This document shows positions 12,289 to 26,101 of a stretch of 64,000 nt of DNA, one piece after another. The translations under genes were made by a program, and so were the position numbers. Source of the DNA: Ptiloglossa arizonensis. Lineage: Eukaryota > Arthropoda > Insecta > Hymenoptera > Colletidae. A model generated the notes under the pieces. The model was not told where the DNA came from. It saw nothing but the letters and a program-made list of their open reading frames with translations, and did not search any database. The stretch is taken from contig NW_027479527.1 of the NCBI RefSeq assembly GCF_051014685.1, forward strand, positions 41,110-105,109, written 5' to 3'. Each line of letters starts with the position of its first letter. Within the stretch, counting starts at the first letter, position 1.

Positions 12289-14936
12289 GTTGCGTCTGAA
12301 AGTAGAAACTCGCCCGGTTACAACGGTATGTGTATTTTTTCCCTAGGCCATTCTGGTTAAGCGTTTGGAGCAGCAGAAGTGCGAAAAATTTGTTGCCTTC
12401 TCAACCATTTCTTGGATTCAAACTCCTATATCTCGCGAACGGATTGACCAAACCCAGATGTTCCTGCTGCGTCTGAAAGTAGAAACTCGCCCGATTACAA
12501 CGGTATGTGTATTTTTTCCCTGGGCCATTCTGGTTAAGCGTTCGGAGCAGCAGAATTGCGAAAAATTTTTTGCCTTCTCAACCATTTCTTGTCTTCAAAC
12601 TCCCATATCTCGCGAACGGATTGACCTAACCCAAAAATTCCTATTGCATCTGAAAGTAGAAACTCGCCCGATTACAACGGTATTTGTATTTTTTCCCTAG
12701 GCCATTCTGGTTAAGCGTTTGGAGCAGCAAAAGTGCGAAAAATTTGTTGTCTTGTCAACCATTTCTTAGCTTCAGAATCCTATATCTCGCGAACGGATTG
12801 ACCAAACCCAGATTTTCCTGCTGCGTCTGAAAGTAGAAACTCGCCCGTTTACAACGGTATGTGTATTTTTTCCCTAGGCCATTCTGGTTAAGCGTTCGGA
12901 GCAGCAGAATTGCGAAAAATTTTTTGCCTTCTCAACCATTTATTGTCTTCAAACTCCCATATCTCGCGAACGGATTGACCTAACCAAAAAATTCCTATTG
13001 CATCTGAAAGTAGAAACTCGCCCGATTACAACGGTATGTGTATTTTTTCCCTAGGCCATTCTGGTTAAGCGTTTGGAGCAGCAGAATTGTGAAAAATTTT
13101 TTCCCTTCTCTACCATTTCTTGGCTTCAAACTACCATATGTCGCGAACGAATTGACCTAACCCAAAAATTCCTATTGCATCTGAAAGTAGAAACTCGCCC
13201 GATTACAACGGTATGTGTATGTTTTCCCAAGGCCATTCTGGTTAAGCGTCTGGAGCAGCAGAAATGCGAAAAATTTGTTGTCTTCTCAGCCATTTCTTAG
13301 CTTCAAACTCCCATATCTCGCGAACGGATTGACGTAACCCAAAAATTCCTGTTGCATCTGAAAGTAGAAACTCGCCCGATTACAACGGTATGTGTATTTT
13401 TTCCCTAGGCCATTCTGGTTAAGCGTTTGGAACAGCAGAATTGCGAAAAAGTTTTTGCCTTCTCAACCATTTCTTGTCTTCAAACTCCCATATCTCGCGA
13501 ACGGATTGACCTAACCCAAAAATTCCTGTTGCGTGTGAAAGTAGAAACTCGCCCGATTACAACGGTATTTGTATTTTTTCCCTAGGCCATTCTGGTTAAG
13601 CGTTTGGAGCAGCAGAAGTGCGAAAAATTTGTTGTCTTGTCAACCATTTCTTAGCTTCAGAATCCTATATCTCGCGAACGGATTGACCAAACCCAGATTT
13701 TCCTGCTGCGTCTGAAAGTAGAAACTCGCCCGATTACAACGGTATGTGTATTTTTTCCCTAGGCCATTCTGGTTAAGCGTTCGGAGCAGCAGAATTGCGA
13801 AAAATTTTTTGCCTTCTCAACCATTTCTTGTCTTCAAACTCCCATATCTCGCGAACGGATTGACCTAACCAAAAAATTCCTATTGCATCTGAAAGTAGAA
13901 ACTCGCCCGATTACAACGGTATGTGTATTTTTTCCCTAGGCCATTCTGGTTAAGCGTTTGGAGCAGCAGAATTGTGAAAAATTTTTTGCCTTCTCTACCA
14001 TTTCTTGGCTTCAAACTACCATATGTCGCGAACGAATTGACCTAACCCAAAAATTCCTATTGCATCTGAAAGTAGAAACTCGCCCGATTACAACGGTATG
14101 TGTATTTTTTCCCTAGGCCATTCTGGTTAAGCGTTTGGAGCAGCAGAATTGTGAAAAATTTTTTGCCTTCTCTACCATTTCTTGGCTTCAAACTCCCATA
14201 TCTCGCGAACGGATTGACCTAACCCAAAAATTCCTATTGCATCTGAAAGTAGAAACTCGCCCGATTACAACGGTATGTGTATTTTTTCCCTAGGCCATTC
14301 TGGTTAAGCGTTTGGAGCAGCAGAATTGTGAAAAATTTTTTGCCTTCTCTACCATTTCATGGCTTCAAACTACCATATGTCGCGAACGAATTGACCTAAC
14401 CCAAAAATTCCTATTGCATCTGAAAGTAGAAACTCGCCCGATCACAACGGTATGTGTATTTTTTCCCTAGGCCATTCTGGTTAAGCGTTTGGAGCAGCAG
14501 AATTGCGAAAAATTTTTTGCCTTCTCCACCATTTCTTGGCTTCAAACTCCCATATCTCGCGAACGGATTGACCTAACCCAAAAATTCCTATTGCATCTGA
14601 AAGTAGAAACTCGCCCGATTACAACGGCATGTGTATTTTTTCCCTAGGCCATTCTGGTTAAGCGTTTGGAGCAGCAGAATTGTGAAAAATTTTTTGCCTT
14701 CTCTACCATTTCTTGGCTTCAAACTACCATATCTCGCGAACGAATTGACCTAACCCAAAAATTCCTATTGCATCTGAAAGTAGAAACTCGCCCGATTACA
14801 ACGGTATGTGTATGTTTTCCCTAGGCCATTCTGGTTAAGCGTCTGGAGCAGCAGAAGTGCGAAAAATTTGTTGCCTTCACAACCATTTCTTGGCTTCAAA
14901 GTCCCATATCTCGCGAACGGATTGACCTAACCCAAA
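12289..14936 (+). repeat. Array segment III: mosaic with first stop-less monomers
   Basis: About 15 monomers. The monomer near 12,530 has CCCTGGGCC in place of CCCTAGGCC, which removes the TAG in the main open frame and joins two monomers into a 111-codon open stretch. The monomer near 13,229 has CCCAAGGCC. The TTTCATGGC variant returns near 14,355. No gene is present; the open frames reflect loss of a stop in a repeat with no other in-frame stop. Confidence 0.75.
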
Positions 14937-17900
14937 AATTCCTATTGCATCTGAAAGTAGAAACTCGCCCGATTACAACGGCATGTGTATTTTTTCCCTA
15001 GGCCATTCTGGTTAAGCATTTGGAGCAGCAGAATTGTGAAAAATTTGTTGTCTTCTCAACCATTTCTTAGCTTCAAACTCCCATATCTCGCGAACGGATT
15101 GACGTAACCCAAAAATTCCTGTTGCATCTGAAAGTAGAAACTCGCCCGATTACAACGGTATGTGTATTTTTTCCCTAGGCCATTCTGGTTAAGCGTTTGG
15201 AACAGCAGAATTGCGAAAAAGTTTTTGCCTTCTCAACCATTTCTTGGATTCAAACTCCTATATCTCGCGAACGGATTGACCAAACCCAGATGTTCCTGCT
15301 GCGTCTGAAAGTAGAAACTCGCCCGATTACAACGGTATGTGTATTTTTTCCCTGGGCCATTCTGGTTAAGCGTTCGGAGCAGCAGAATTGCGAAAAATTT
15401 TTTGCCTTCTCAACCATTTCTTGTCTTCAAACTCCCATATCTCGCGAACGGATTGACCTAACCCAAAAATTCCTATTGCATCTCAAAGTAGAAACTCGCC
15501 CGATTACAACGGTATTTGTATTTTTTCCCTAGGCCATTCTGGTTAAGCGTTTGGAGCAGCAAAAGTGCGAAAAATTTGTTGTCTTGTCAACCATTTCTTA
15601 GCTTCAGAATCCTATATCTCGCGAACGGATTGACCAAACCCAGATGTTCCTGCTGCGTCTGAAAGTAGAAACTCGCCCGATTACAACGTTATGTGTATTT
15701 TTTCCCTAGGCCATTCTGGTTAAGCGTTTGGAGCAGCAGAATTGTGAAAAATTTTTTGCCTTCTCTACCATTTCTTGGCTTCAAACTACCATATGTCGCG
15801 AACGAATTGACCTAACCCAAAAATTCCTATTGCATCTGAAAGTAGAAACTCGCCCGATTACAACGGTATGTGTATGTTTTCCCTAGGCCATTCTGGTTAA
15901 GCATTTGGAGCAGCAGAATTGTGAAAAATTTTTTGCCTTCTCTACCATTTCTTGGCTTCAAACTACCATATCTCGCGATCGAATTGACCTAACCCAAAAA
16001 TTCCTATTGCATCTGAAAGTAGAAACTCGCCCGATTACAACGGTATGTGTATGTTTTCCCAAGGCCATTCTGGTTAAGCGTCTGGAGCAGCAGAAATGCG
16101 AAAAATTTGTTGTCTTCTCAACCATTTCTTAGCTTCAAACTCCCATATCTCGCGAACGGATTGACGTAACCCAAAAATTCCTGTTGCATCTGAAAGTAGA
16201 AACTCGCCCGATTACAACGGTATGTGTATTTTTTCCCTAGGCCATTCTGGTTAAGCGTTTGGAACAGCAGAATTGCGAAAAAGTTTTTGCCTTCTCAACC
16301 ATTTCTTGTCTTCAAACTCCCATATCTCGCGAACGGATTGACCTAACCCAAAAATTCCTATTGCATCCGAAAGTAGAAACTCGACCGATTACAACGGTAT
16401 GTGTATTTTTTCCCTAGGCCATTCTGGTTAAGCGTTTGGAGCAGCAGAATTGTGAAAAATTTTTTGCCTTCTCTACCATTTCTTGGCTTCAAACTCCCAT
16501 ATCTCGCGAACGGATTGACCTAACCCAAAAATTCCTGTTGCGTCTGAAAGTAGAAACTCGCCCGGTTACAACGGTATGTGTATTTTTTCCCTAGGCCTTT
16601 CTGGTTAAGCGTTTGGAGCAGCAGAATTGCGAAAAATTTTTTGCCTTCTCCACCATTTCTTGGCTTCAAACTCCCATATCTCGCGAACGGATTGACCTAA
16701 CCCAAAAATTCCTATTGCATCTGAAAGTAGAAACTCGCCCGATTACAACGGCATGTGTATTTTTTCCCTAGGCCATTCTGGTTAAGCGTTTGGAGCAGCA
16801 GAATTGTGAAAAATTTTTTGCCTTCTCTACCATTTCTTGGCTTCAAACTACCATATCTCGCGAACGAATTGACCTAACCCAAAAATTCCTATTGCATCTG
16901 AAAGTAGAAACTCGCCCGATTACAACGGTATGTGTATGTTTTCCCTAGGCCATTCTGGTTAAGCGTCTGGAGCAGCAGAAGTGCGAAAAATTTGTTGCCT
17001 TCACAACCATTTCTTGGCTTCAAAGTCCCATATCTCGCGAAAGGATTGACCTAACCCAAAAATTCCTATTGCATCTGAAAGTAGAAACTCGCCCGATTAG
17101 AACGGCATGTGTATTTTTTCCCTAGGCCATTCTGGTTAAGCATTTGGAGCAGCAGAATTGTGAAAAATTTTTTGCCTTCTCTACCATTTCTTGGCTTCAA
17201 ACTACCATATCTCGCGATCGAATTGACCTAACCCAAAAATTCCTATTGCATCTGAAAGTAGAAACTCGCCCGATTACAACGGTATGTGTATGTTTTCCCA
17301 AGGCCATTCTGGTTAAGCGTCTGGAGCAGCAGAAATGCGAAAAATTTGTTGTCTTCTCAACCATTTCTTAGCTTCAAACTCCCATATCTCGCGAACGGAT
17401 TGACGTAACCCAAAAATTCCTGTTGCATCTGAAAGTAGAAACTCGCCCGATTACAACGGTATGTGTATTTTTTCCCTAGGCCATTCTGGTTAAGCGTTTG
17501 GAACAGCAGAATTGCGAAAAAGTTTTTGCCTTCTCAACCATTTCTTGTCTTCAAACTCCCATATCTCGCGAACGGATTGACCTAACCCAAAAATTCCTAT
17601 TGCATCCGAAAGTAGAAACTCGACCGATTACAACGGTATGTGTATTTTTTCCCTAGGCCATTCTGGTTAAGCGTTTGGAGCAGCAGAATTGTGAAAAATT
17701 TTTTGCCTTCTCTACCATTTCTTGGCTTCAAACTCCCATATCTCGCGAACGGATTGACCTAACCCAAAAATTCCTGTTGCGTTTGAAAGTAGAAACTCGC
17801 CCGGTTACAACGGTATGTGTATTTTTTCCCTAGGCCATTCTGGTTAAGCGTTTGGAGCAGCAGAAGTGCGAAAAATTTGTTGCCTTCTCAACCATTTCTT

Positions 17901-19729
17901 GGATTCAAACTCCTATATCTCGCGAACGGATTGACCAAACCCAGATGTTCCTGCTGCGTCTGAAAGTAGAAACTCGCCCGATTACAACGGTATGTGTATT
18001 TTTTCCCTGGGCCATTCTGGTTAAGCGTTCGGAGCAGCAGAATTGCGAAAAATTTTTTGCCTTCTCAACCATTTCTTGTCTTCAAACTCCCATATCTCGC
18101 GAACGGATTGACCTAACCCAAAAATTCCTATTGCATCTGAAAGTAGAAACTCGCCCGATTACAACGGTATTTGTATTTTTTCCCTAGGCCATTCTGGTTA
18201 AGCGTTTGGAGCAGCAAAAGTGCGAAAAATTTGTTGTCTTGTCAACCATTTCTTAGCTTCAGAATCCTATATCTCGCGAACGGATTGACCAAACCCAGAT
18301 TTTCCTGCTGTGTCTGAAAGTAGAAACTCGCCCGTTTACAACGGTATGTGTATTTTTTCCCTAGGCCACTCTGGTTATGCGTTCGGAGCAGCAGAATTGC
18401 GAAAAATTTTTTGCCTTCTCAACCATTTATTGTCTTCAAACTCCCATATCTCGCGAACGGATTGACCTAACCAAAAAATTCCTATTGCATCTGAAAGTAG
18501 AAACTCGCCCGATTACAACGGTATGTGTATTTTTTCCCTAGGCCATTCTGGTTAAGCGTTTGGAGCAGCAGAATTGTGAAAAATTTTTTGCCTTCTCTAC
18601 CATTTCTTGGCTTCAAACTACCATATGTCGCGAACGAATTGACCTAACCCAAAAATTCCTATTGCATCTGAAAGTAGAAACTCGCCCGATTACAACGGTA
18701 TGTGTATGTTTTCCCTAGGCCATTCTGGTTAAGCATTTGGAGCAGCAGAATTGTGAAAAATTTTTTGCCTTCTCTACCATTTCTTGGCTTCAAACTACCA
18801 TATCTCGCGATCGAATTGACCTAACCCAAAAATTCCTATTGCATCTGAAAGTAGAAACTCGCCCGATTACAACGGTATGTGTATGTTTTCCAAGGCCATT
18901 CTGGTTAAGCGTCTGGAGCAGCAGAAATGCGAAAAATTTGTTGTCTTCTCAACCATTTCTTAGCTTCAAACTCCCATATCTCGCGAACGGATTGACGTAA
19001 CCCAAAAATTCCTGTTGCATCTGAAAGTAGAAACTCGCCCGATTACAACGGTATGTGTATTTTTTCCCTAGGCCATTCTGGTTAAGCGTTTGGAACAGCA
19101 GAATTGCAAAAAATTTTTTGCCTTCTCAACCATTTCTTGTCTTCAAACTCCCATATCTCGCGAACGGATTGACCTAACCCAAAAATTCCTATTGCATCCG
19201 AAAGTAGAAACTCGACCGATTACAACGGTATGTGTATTTTTTCCCTAGGCCATTCTGGTTAAGCGTTTGGAGCAGCAGAATTGTGAAAAATTTTTTGCCT
19301 TCTCTACCATTTCTTGGCTTCAAACTCCCATATCTCGCGAACGGATTAACCTAACCCAAAAATTCCTATTGCATCTGAAAGTAGAAACTCGCCCGATTAC
19401 AACGGTATGTGTATTTTTTCCCTAGGCCATTCTGGTTAAGCGTTTGGAGCAGCAGAATTGCGAAAAATTTTTTGCTTTCTCAACCATTACTTGGCTTCAA
19501 ACTCCCATATCTCGCGAACGGATTGACCTAACCCAAAAATTCCTGTTGCGTCTGAAAGTAGAAACTCGCACGATTACAACGCTATGTGTATGTTTTCCCT
19601 AGGCCATTCTGGTTAAGCGTTCGGAGCAGCAGAATTGCGAAAAATTTTTTGCCTTCTCAACCATTTCTTGTCTTCAAACTCCCATATCTCGCGAACGGAT
19701 TGACCTAACCCAAGAATTCCTATTGCATC
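14937..19729 (+). repeat. 27-monomer duplicated block, copy 1
   Basis: This 4.79-kb block aligns to 21,308-26,101 at an offset of 6,371 bp, becoming 6,372 after a one-base loss near 18,890 in this copy (TTTTCCAAGG for TTTTCCCAAGG). I noticed about four substitutions, e.g. CATCTCAAAG near 15,482, GATTAGAACGG near 17,097 and GCGTTTGAAAG near 17,780. The left edge is CCCAAAAATT (14,936) against CCCAAGAATT (21,307). The first 1,106 bp, 14,937-16,042, also match 19,715-20,820 at an offset of 4,778 bp (27 monomers minus 1). Confidence 0.88.
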
Positions 19730-20821
19730 TGAAAGTAGAAACTCGCCCGATTACAACGGCATGTGTATTTTTTCCCTAGGCCATTCTGGTTAAGCATTTG
19801 GAGCAGCAGAATTGTGAAAAATTTGTTGTCTTCTCAACCATTTCTTAGCTTCAAACTCCCATATCTCGCGAACGGATTGACGTAACCCAAAAATTCCTGT
19901 TGCATCTGAAAGTAGAAACTCGCCCGATTACAACGGTATGTGTATTTTTTCCCTAGGCCATTCTGGTTAAGCGTTTGGAACAGCAGAATTGCGAAAAAGT
20001 TTTTGCCTTCTCAACCATTTCTTGGATTCAAACTCCTATATCTCGCGAACGGATTGACCAAACCCAGATGTTCCTGCTGCGTCTGAAAGTAGAAACTCGC
20101 CCGATTACAACGGTATGTGTATTTTTTCCCTGGGCCATTCTGGTTAAGCGTTCGGAGCAGCAGAATTGCGAAAAATTTTTTGCCTTCTCAACCATTTCTT
20201 GTCTTCAAACTCCCATATCTCGCGAACGGATTGACCTAACCCAAAAATTCCTATTGCATCTGAAAGTAGAAACTCGCCCGATTACAACGGTATTTGTATT
20301 TTTTCCCTAGGCCATTCTGGTTAAGCGTTTGGAGCAGCAAAAGTGCGAAAAATTTGTTGTCTTGTCAACCATTTCTTAGCTTCAGAATCCTATATCTCGC
20401 GAACGGATTGACCAAACCCAGATGTTCCTGCTGCGTCTGAAAGTAGAAACTCGCCCGATTACAACGTTATGTGTATTTTTTCCCTAGGCCATTCTGGTTA
20501 AGCGTTTGGAGCAGCAGAATTGTGAAAAATTTTTTGCCTTCTCTACCATTTCTTGGCTTCAAACTACCATATGTCGCGAACGAATTGACCTAACCCAAAA
20601 ATTCCTATTGCATCTGAAAGTAGAAACTCGCCCGATTACAACGGTATGTGTATGTTTTCCCTAGGCCATTCTGGTTAAGCATTTGGAGCAGCAGAATTGT
20701 GAAAAATTTTTTGCCTTCTCTACCATTTCTTGGCTTCAAACTACCATATCTCGCGATCGAATTGACCTAACCCAAAAATTCCTATTGCATCTGAAAGTAG
20801 AAACTCGCCCGATTACAACGT
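19229..20821 (+). repeat. 9-monomer tandem duplication, copy 1 (1,593 bp)
   Basis: Directly adjacent to copy 2. Shared rare variants: GGATTAACC (19,342 and 20,935), TTTGCTTTCTCAACC with CATTACTTGG, CGCACGATT with ACGCTATG, and CCCAAGAATTCC. Both edges fall on a mismatch just after AACG (G at 19,228, T at 20,821, G at 22,414), immediately beside the CENP-B-box-like element. Confidence 0.9.
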
Positions 20822-22414
20822 TATGTGTATTTTTTCCCTAGGCCATTCTGGTTAAGCGTTTGGAGCAGCAGAATTGTGAAAAATTTTTTGCCTTCTCTAC
20901 CATTTCTTGGCTTCAAACTCCCATATCTCGCGAACGGATTAACCTAACCCAAAAATTCCTATTGCATCTGAAAGTAGAAACTCGCCCGATTACAACGGTA
21001 TGTGTATTTTTTCCCTAGGCCATTCTGGTTAAGCGTTTGGAGCAGCAGAATTGCGAAAAATTTTTTGCTTTCTCAACCATTACTTGGCTTCAAACTCCCA
21101 TATCTCGCGAACGGATTGACCTAACCCAAAAATTCCTGTTGCGTCTGAAAGTAGAAACTCGCACGATTACAACGCTATGTGTATGTTTTCCCTAGGCCAT
21201 TCTGGTTAAGCGTTCGGAGCAGCAGAATTGCGAAAAATTTTTTGCCTTCTCAACCATTTCTTGTCTTCAAACTCCCATATCTCGCGAACGGATTGACCTA
21301 ACCCAAGAATTCCTATTGCATCTGAAAGTAGAAACTCGCCCGATTACAACGGCATGTGTATTTTTTCCCTAGGCCATTCTGGTTAAGCATTTGGAGCAGC
21401 AGAATTGTGAAAAATTTGTTGTCTTCTCAACCATTTCTTAGCTTCAAACTCCCATATCTCGCGAACGGATTGACGTAACCCAAAAATTCCTGTTGCATCT
21501 GAAAGTAGAAACTCGCCCGATTACAACGGTATGTGTATTTTTTCCCTAGGCCATTCTGGTTAAGCGTTTGGAACAGCAGAATTGCGAAAAAGTTTTTGCC
21601 TTCTCAACCATTTCTTGGATTCAAACTCCTATATCTCGCGAACGGATTGACCAAACCCAGATGTTCCTGCTGCGTCTGAAAGTAGAAACTCGCCCGATTA
21701 CAACGGTATGTGTATTTTTTCCCTGGGCCATTCTGGTTAAGCGTTCGGAGCAGCAGAATTGCGAAAAATTTTTTGCCTTCTCAACCATTTCTTGTCTTCA
21801 AACTCCCATATCTCGCGAACGGATTGACCTAACCCAAAAATTCCTATTGCATCTGAAAGTAGAAACTCGCCCGATTACAACGGTATTTGTATTTTTTCCC
21901 TAGGCCATTCTGGTTAAGCGTTTGGAGCAGCAAAAGTGCGAAAAATTTGTTGTCTTGTCAACCATTTCTTAGCTTCAGAATCCTATATCTCGCGAACGGA
22001 TTGACCAAACCCAGATGTTCCTGCTGCGTCTGAAAGTAGAAACTCGCCCGATTACAACGTTATGTGTATTTTTTCCCTAGGCCATTCTGGTTAAGCGTTT
22101 GGAGCAGCAGAATTGTGAAAAATTTTTTGCCTTCTCTACCATTTCTTGGCTTCAAACTACCATATGTCGCGAACGAATTGACCTAACCCAAAAATTCCTA
22201 TTGCATCTGAAAGTAGAAACTCGCCCGATTACAACGGTATGTGTATGTTTTCCCTAGGCCATTCTGGTTAAGCATTTGGAGCAGCAGAATTGTGAAAAAT
22301 TTTTTGCCTTCTCTACCATTTCTTGGCTTCAAACTACCATATCTCGCGATCGAATTGACCTAACCCAAAAATTCCTATTGCATCTGAAAGTAGAAACTCG
22401 CCCGATTACAACGG
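20822..22414 (+). repeat. 9-monomer tandem duplication, copy 2 (1,593 bp)
   Basis: Adjacent second copy of 19,229-20,821; I saw no internal difference apart from the edge base. At the junction the sequence is AACGTTATG, a minor variant otherwise seen near 15,689, 20,467, 22,059 and 31,086. Confidence 0.9.
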
Positions 22415-25400
22415 TATGTGTATGTTTTCCCAAGGCCATTCTGGTTAAGCGTCTGGAGCAGCAGAAATGCGAAAAATTTGTTGTCTTCTCAACCATTTCT
22501 TAGCTTCAAACTCCCATATCTCGCGAACGGATTGACGTAACCCAAAAATTCCTGTTGCATCTGAAAGTAGAAACTCGCCCGATTACAACGGTATGTGTAT
22601 TTTTTCCCTAGGCCATTCTGGTTAAGCGTTTGGAACAGCAGAATTGCGAAAAAGTTTTTGCCTTCTCAACCATTTCTTGTCTTCAAACTCCCATATCTCG
22701 CGAACGGATTGACCTAACCCAAAAATTCCTATTGCATCCGAAAGTAGAAACTCGACCGATTACAACGGTATGTGTATTTTTTCCCTAGGCCATTCTGGTT
22801 AAGCGTTTGGAGCAGCAGAATTGTGAAAAATTTTTTGCCTTCTCTACCATTTCTTGGCTTCAAACTCCCATATCTCGCGAACGGATTGACCTAACCCAAA
22901 AATTCCTGTTGCGTCTGAAAGTAGAAACTCGCCCGGTTACAACGGTATGTGTATTTTTTCCCTAGGCCTTTCTGGTTAAGCGTTTGGAGCAGCAGAATTG
23001 CGAAAAATTTTTTGCCTTCTCCACCATTTCTTGGCTTCAAACTCCCATATCTCGCGAACGGATTGACCTAACCCAAAAATTCCTATTGCATCTGAAAGTA
23101 GAAACTCGCCCGATTACAACGGCATGTGTATTTTTTCCCTAGGCCATTCTGGTTAAGCGTTTGGAGCAGCAGAATTGTGAAAAATTTTTTGCCTTCTCTA
23201 CCATTTCTTGGCTTCAAACTACCATATCTCGCGAACGAATTGACCTAACCCAAAAATTCCTATTGCATCTGAAAGTAGAAACTCGCCCGATTACAACGGT
23301 ATGTGTATGTTTTCCCTAGGCCATTCTGGTTAAGCGTCTGGAGCAGCAGAAGTGCGAAAAATTTGTTGCCTTCACAACCATTTCTTGGCTTCAAAGTCCC
23401 ATATCTCGCGAAAGGATTGACCTAACCCAAAAATTCCTATTGCATCTGAAAGTAGAAACTCGCCCGATTACAACGGCATGTGTATTTTTTCCCTAGGCCA
23501 TTCTGGTTAAGCATTTGGAGCAGCAGAATTGTGAAAAATTTTTTGCCTTCTCTACCATTTCTTGGCTTCAAACTACCATATCTCGCGATCGAATTGACCT
23601 AACCCAAAAATTCCTATTGCATCTGAAAGTAGAAACTCGCCCGATTACAACGGTATGTGTATGTTTTCCCAAGGCCATTCTGGTTAAGCGTCTGGAGCAG
23701 CAGAAATGCGAAAAATTTGTTGTCTTCTCAACCATTTCTTAGCTTCAAACTCCCATATCTCGCGAACGGATTGACGTAACCCAAAAATTCCTGTTGCATC
23801 TGAAAGTAGAAACTCGCCCGATTACAACGGTATGTGTATTTTTTCCCTAGGCCATTCTGGTTAAGCGTTTGGAACAGCAGAATTGCGAAAAAGTTTTTGC
23901 CTTCTCAACCATTTCTTGTCTTCAAACTCCCATATCTCGCGAACGGATTGACCTAACCCAAAAATTCCTATTGCATCCGAAAGTAGAAACTCGACCGATT
24001 ACAACGGTATGTGTATTTTTTCCCTAGGCCATTCTGGTTAAGCGTTTGGAGCAGCAGAATTGTGAAAAATTTTTTGCCTTCTCTACCATTTCTTGGCTTC
24101 AAACTCCCATATCTCGCGAACGGATTGACCTAACCCAAAAATTCCTGTTGCGTCTGAAAGTAGAAACTCGCCCGGTTACAACGGTATGTGTATTTTTTCC
24201 CTAGGCCATTCTGGTTAAGCGTTTGGAGCAGCAGAAGTGCGAAAAATTTGTTGCCTTCTCAACCATTTCTTGGATTCAAACTCCTATATCTCGCGAACGG
24301 ATTGACCAAACCCAGATGTTCCTGCTGCGTCTGAAAGTAGAAACTCGCCCGATTACAACGGTATGTGTATTTTTTCCCTGGGCCATTCTGGTTAAGCGTT
24401 CGGAGCAGCAGAATTGCGAAAAATTTTTTGCCTTCTCAACCATTTCTTGTCTTCAAACTCCCATATCTCGCGAACGGATTGACCTAACCCAAAAATTCCT
24501 ATTGCATCTGAAAGTAGAAACTCGCCCGATTACAACGGTATTTGTATTTTTTCCCTAGGCCATTCTGGTTAAGCGTTTGGAGCAGCAAAAGTGCGAAAAA
24601 TTTGTTGTCTTGTCAACCATTTCTTAGCTTCAGAATCCTATATCTCGCGAACGGATTGACCAAACCCAGATTTTCCTGCTGTGTCTGAAAGTAGAAACTC
24701 GCCCGTTTACAACGGTATGTGTATTTTTTCCCTAGGCCACTCTGGTTATGCGTTCGGAGCAGCAGAATTGCGAAAAATTTTTTGCCTTCTCAACCATTTA
24801 TTGTCTTCAAACTCCCATATCTCGCGAACGGATTGACCTAACCAAAAAATTCCTATTGCATCTGAAAGTAGAAACTCGCCCGATTACAACGGTATGTGTA
24901 TTTTTTCCCTAGGCCATTCTGGTTAAGCGTTTGGAGCAGCAGAATTGTGAAAAATTTTTTGCCTTCTCTACCATTTCTTGGCTTCAAACTACCATATGTC
25001 GCGAACGAATTGACCTAACCCAAAAATTCCTATTGCATCTGAAAGTAGAAACTCGCCCGATTACAACGGTATGTGTATGTTTTCCCTAGGCCATTCTGGT
25101 TAAGCATTTGGAGCAGCAGAATTGTGAAAAATTTTTTGCCTTCTCTACCATTTCTTGGCTTCAAACTACCATATCTCGCGATCGAATTGACCTAACCCAA
25201 AAATTCCTATTGCATCTGAAAGTAGAAACTCGCCCGATTACAACGGTATGTGTATGTTTTCCCAAGGCCATTCTGGTTAAGCGTCTGGAGCAGCAGAAAT
25301 GCGAAAAATTTGTTGTCTTCTCAACCATTTCTTAGCTTCAAACTCCCATATCTCGCGAACGGATTGACGTAACCCAAAAATTCCTGTTGCATCTGAAAGT

Positions 25401-26101
25401 AGAAACTCGCCCGATTACAACGGTATGTGTATTTTTTCCCTAGGCCATTCTGGTTAAGCGTTTGGAACAGCAGAATTGCAAAAAATTTTTTGCCTTCTCA
25501 ACCATTTCTTGTCTTCAAACTCCCATATCTCGCGAACGGATTGACCTAACCCAAAAATTCCTATTGCATCCGAAAGTAGAAACTCGACCGATTACAACGG
25601 TATGTGTATTTTTTCCCTAGGCCATTCTGGTTAAGCGTTTGGAGCAGCAGAATTGTGAAAAATTTTTTGCCTTCTCTACCATTTCTTGGCTTCAAACTCC
25701 CATATCTCGCGAACGGATTAACCTAACCCAAAAATTCCTATTGCATCTGAAAGTAGAAACTCGCCCGATTACAACGGTATGTGTATTTTTTCCCTAGGCC
25801 ATTCTGGTTAAGCGTTTGGAGCAGCAGAATTGCGAAAAATTTTTTGCTTTCTCAACCATTACTTGGCTTCAAACTCCCATATCTCGCGAACGGATTGACC
25901 TAACCCAAAAATTCCTGTTGCGTCTGAAAGTAGAAACTCGCACGATTACAACGCTATGTGTATGTTTTCCCTAGGCCATTCTGGTTAAGCGTTCGGAGCA
26001 GCAGAATTGCGAAAAATTTTTTGCCTTCTCAACCATTTCTTGTCTTCAAACTCCCATATCTCGCGAACGGATTGACCTAACCCAAGAATTCCTATTGCAT
26101 C
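21308..26101 (+). repeat. 27-monomer duplicated block, copy 2
   Basis: Second copy of the block at 14,937-19,729. The right edge is at CATCCGAAAG (26,102) where copy 1 has CATCTGAAAG. It overlaps the nested 9-monomer duplication, so the events are layered: a 27-monomer tandem copy and a 9-monomer tandem copy together give the 36-monomer offset. Confidence 0.88.

Noticed and set aside
12365..12700. 111-codon open frame (repeated near 15,197, 17,852, 19,975, 21,568, 24,223 and 29,178) as a protein gene family
   Set aside because: It is two satellite monomers read through a TAG to TGG change. It starts at TTG, has no promoter or conserved context, and the same frame is broken by TAG or indels in neighbouring monomers.
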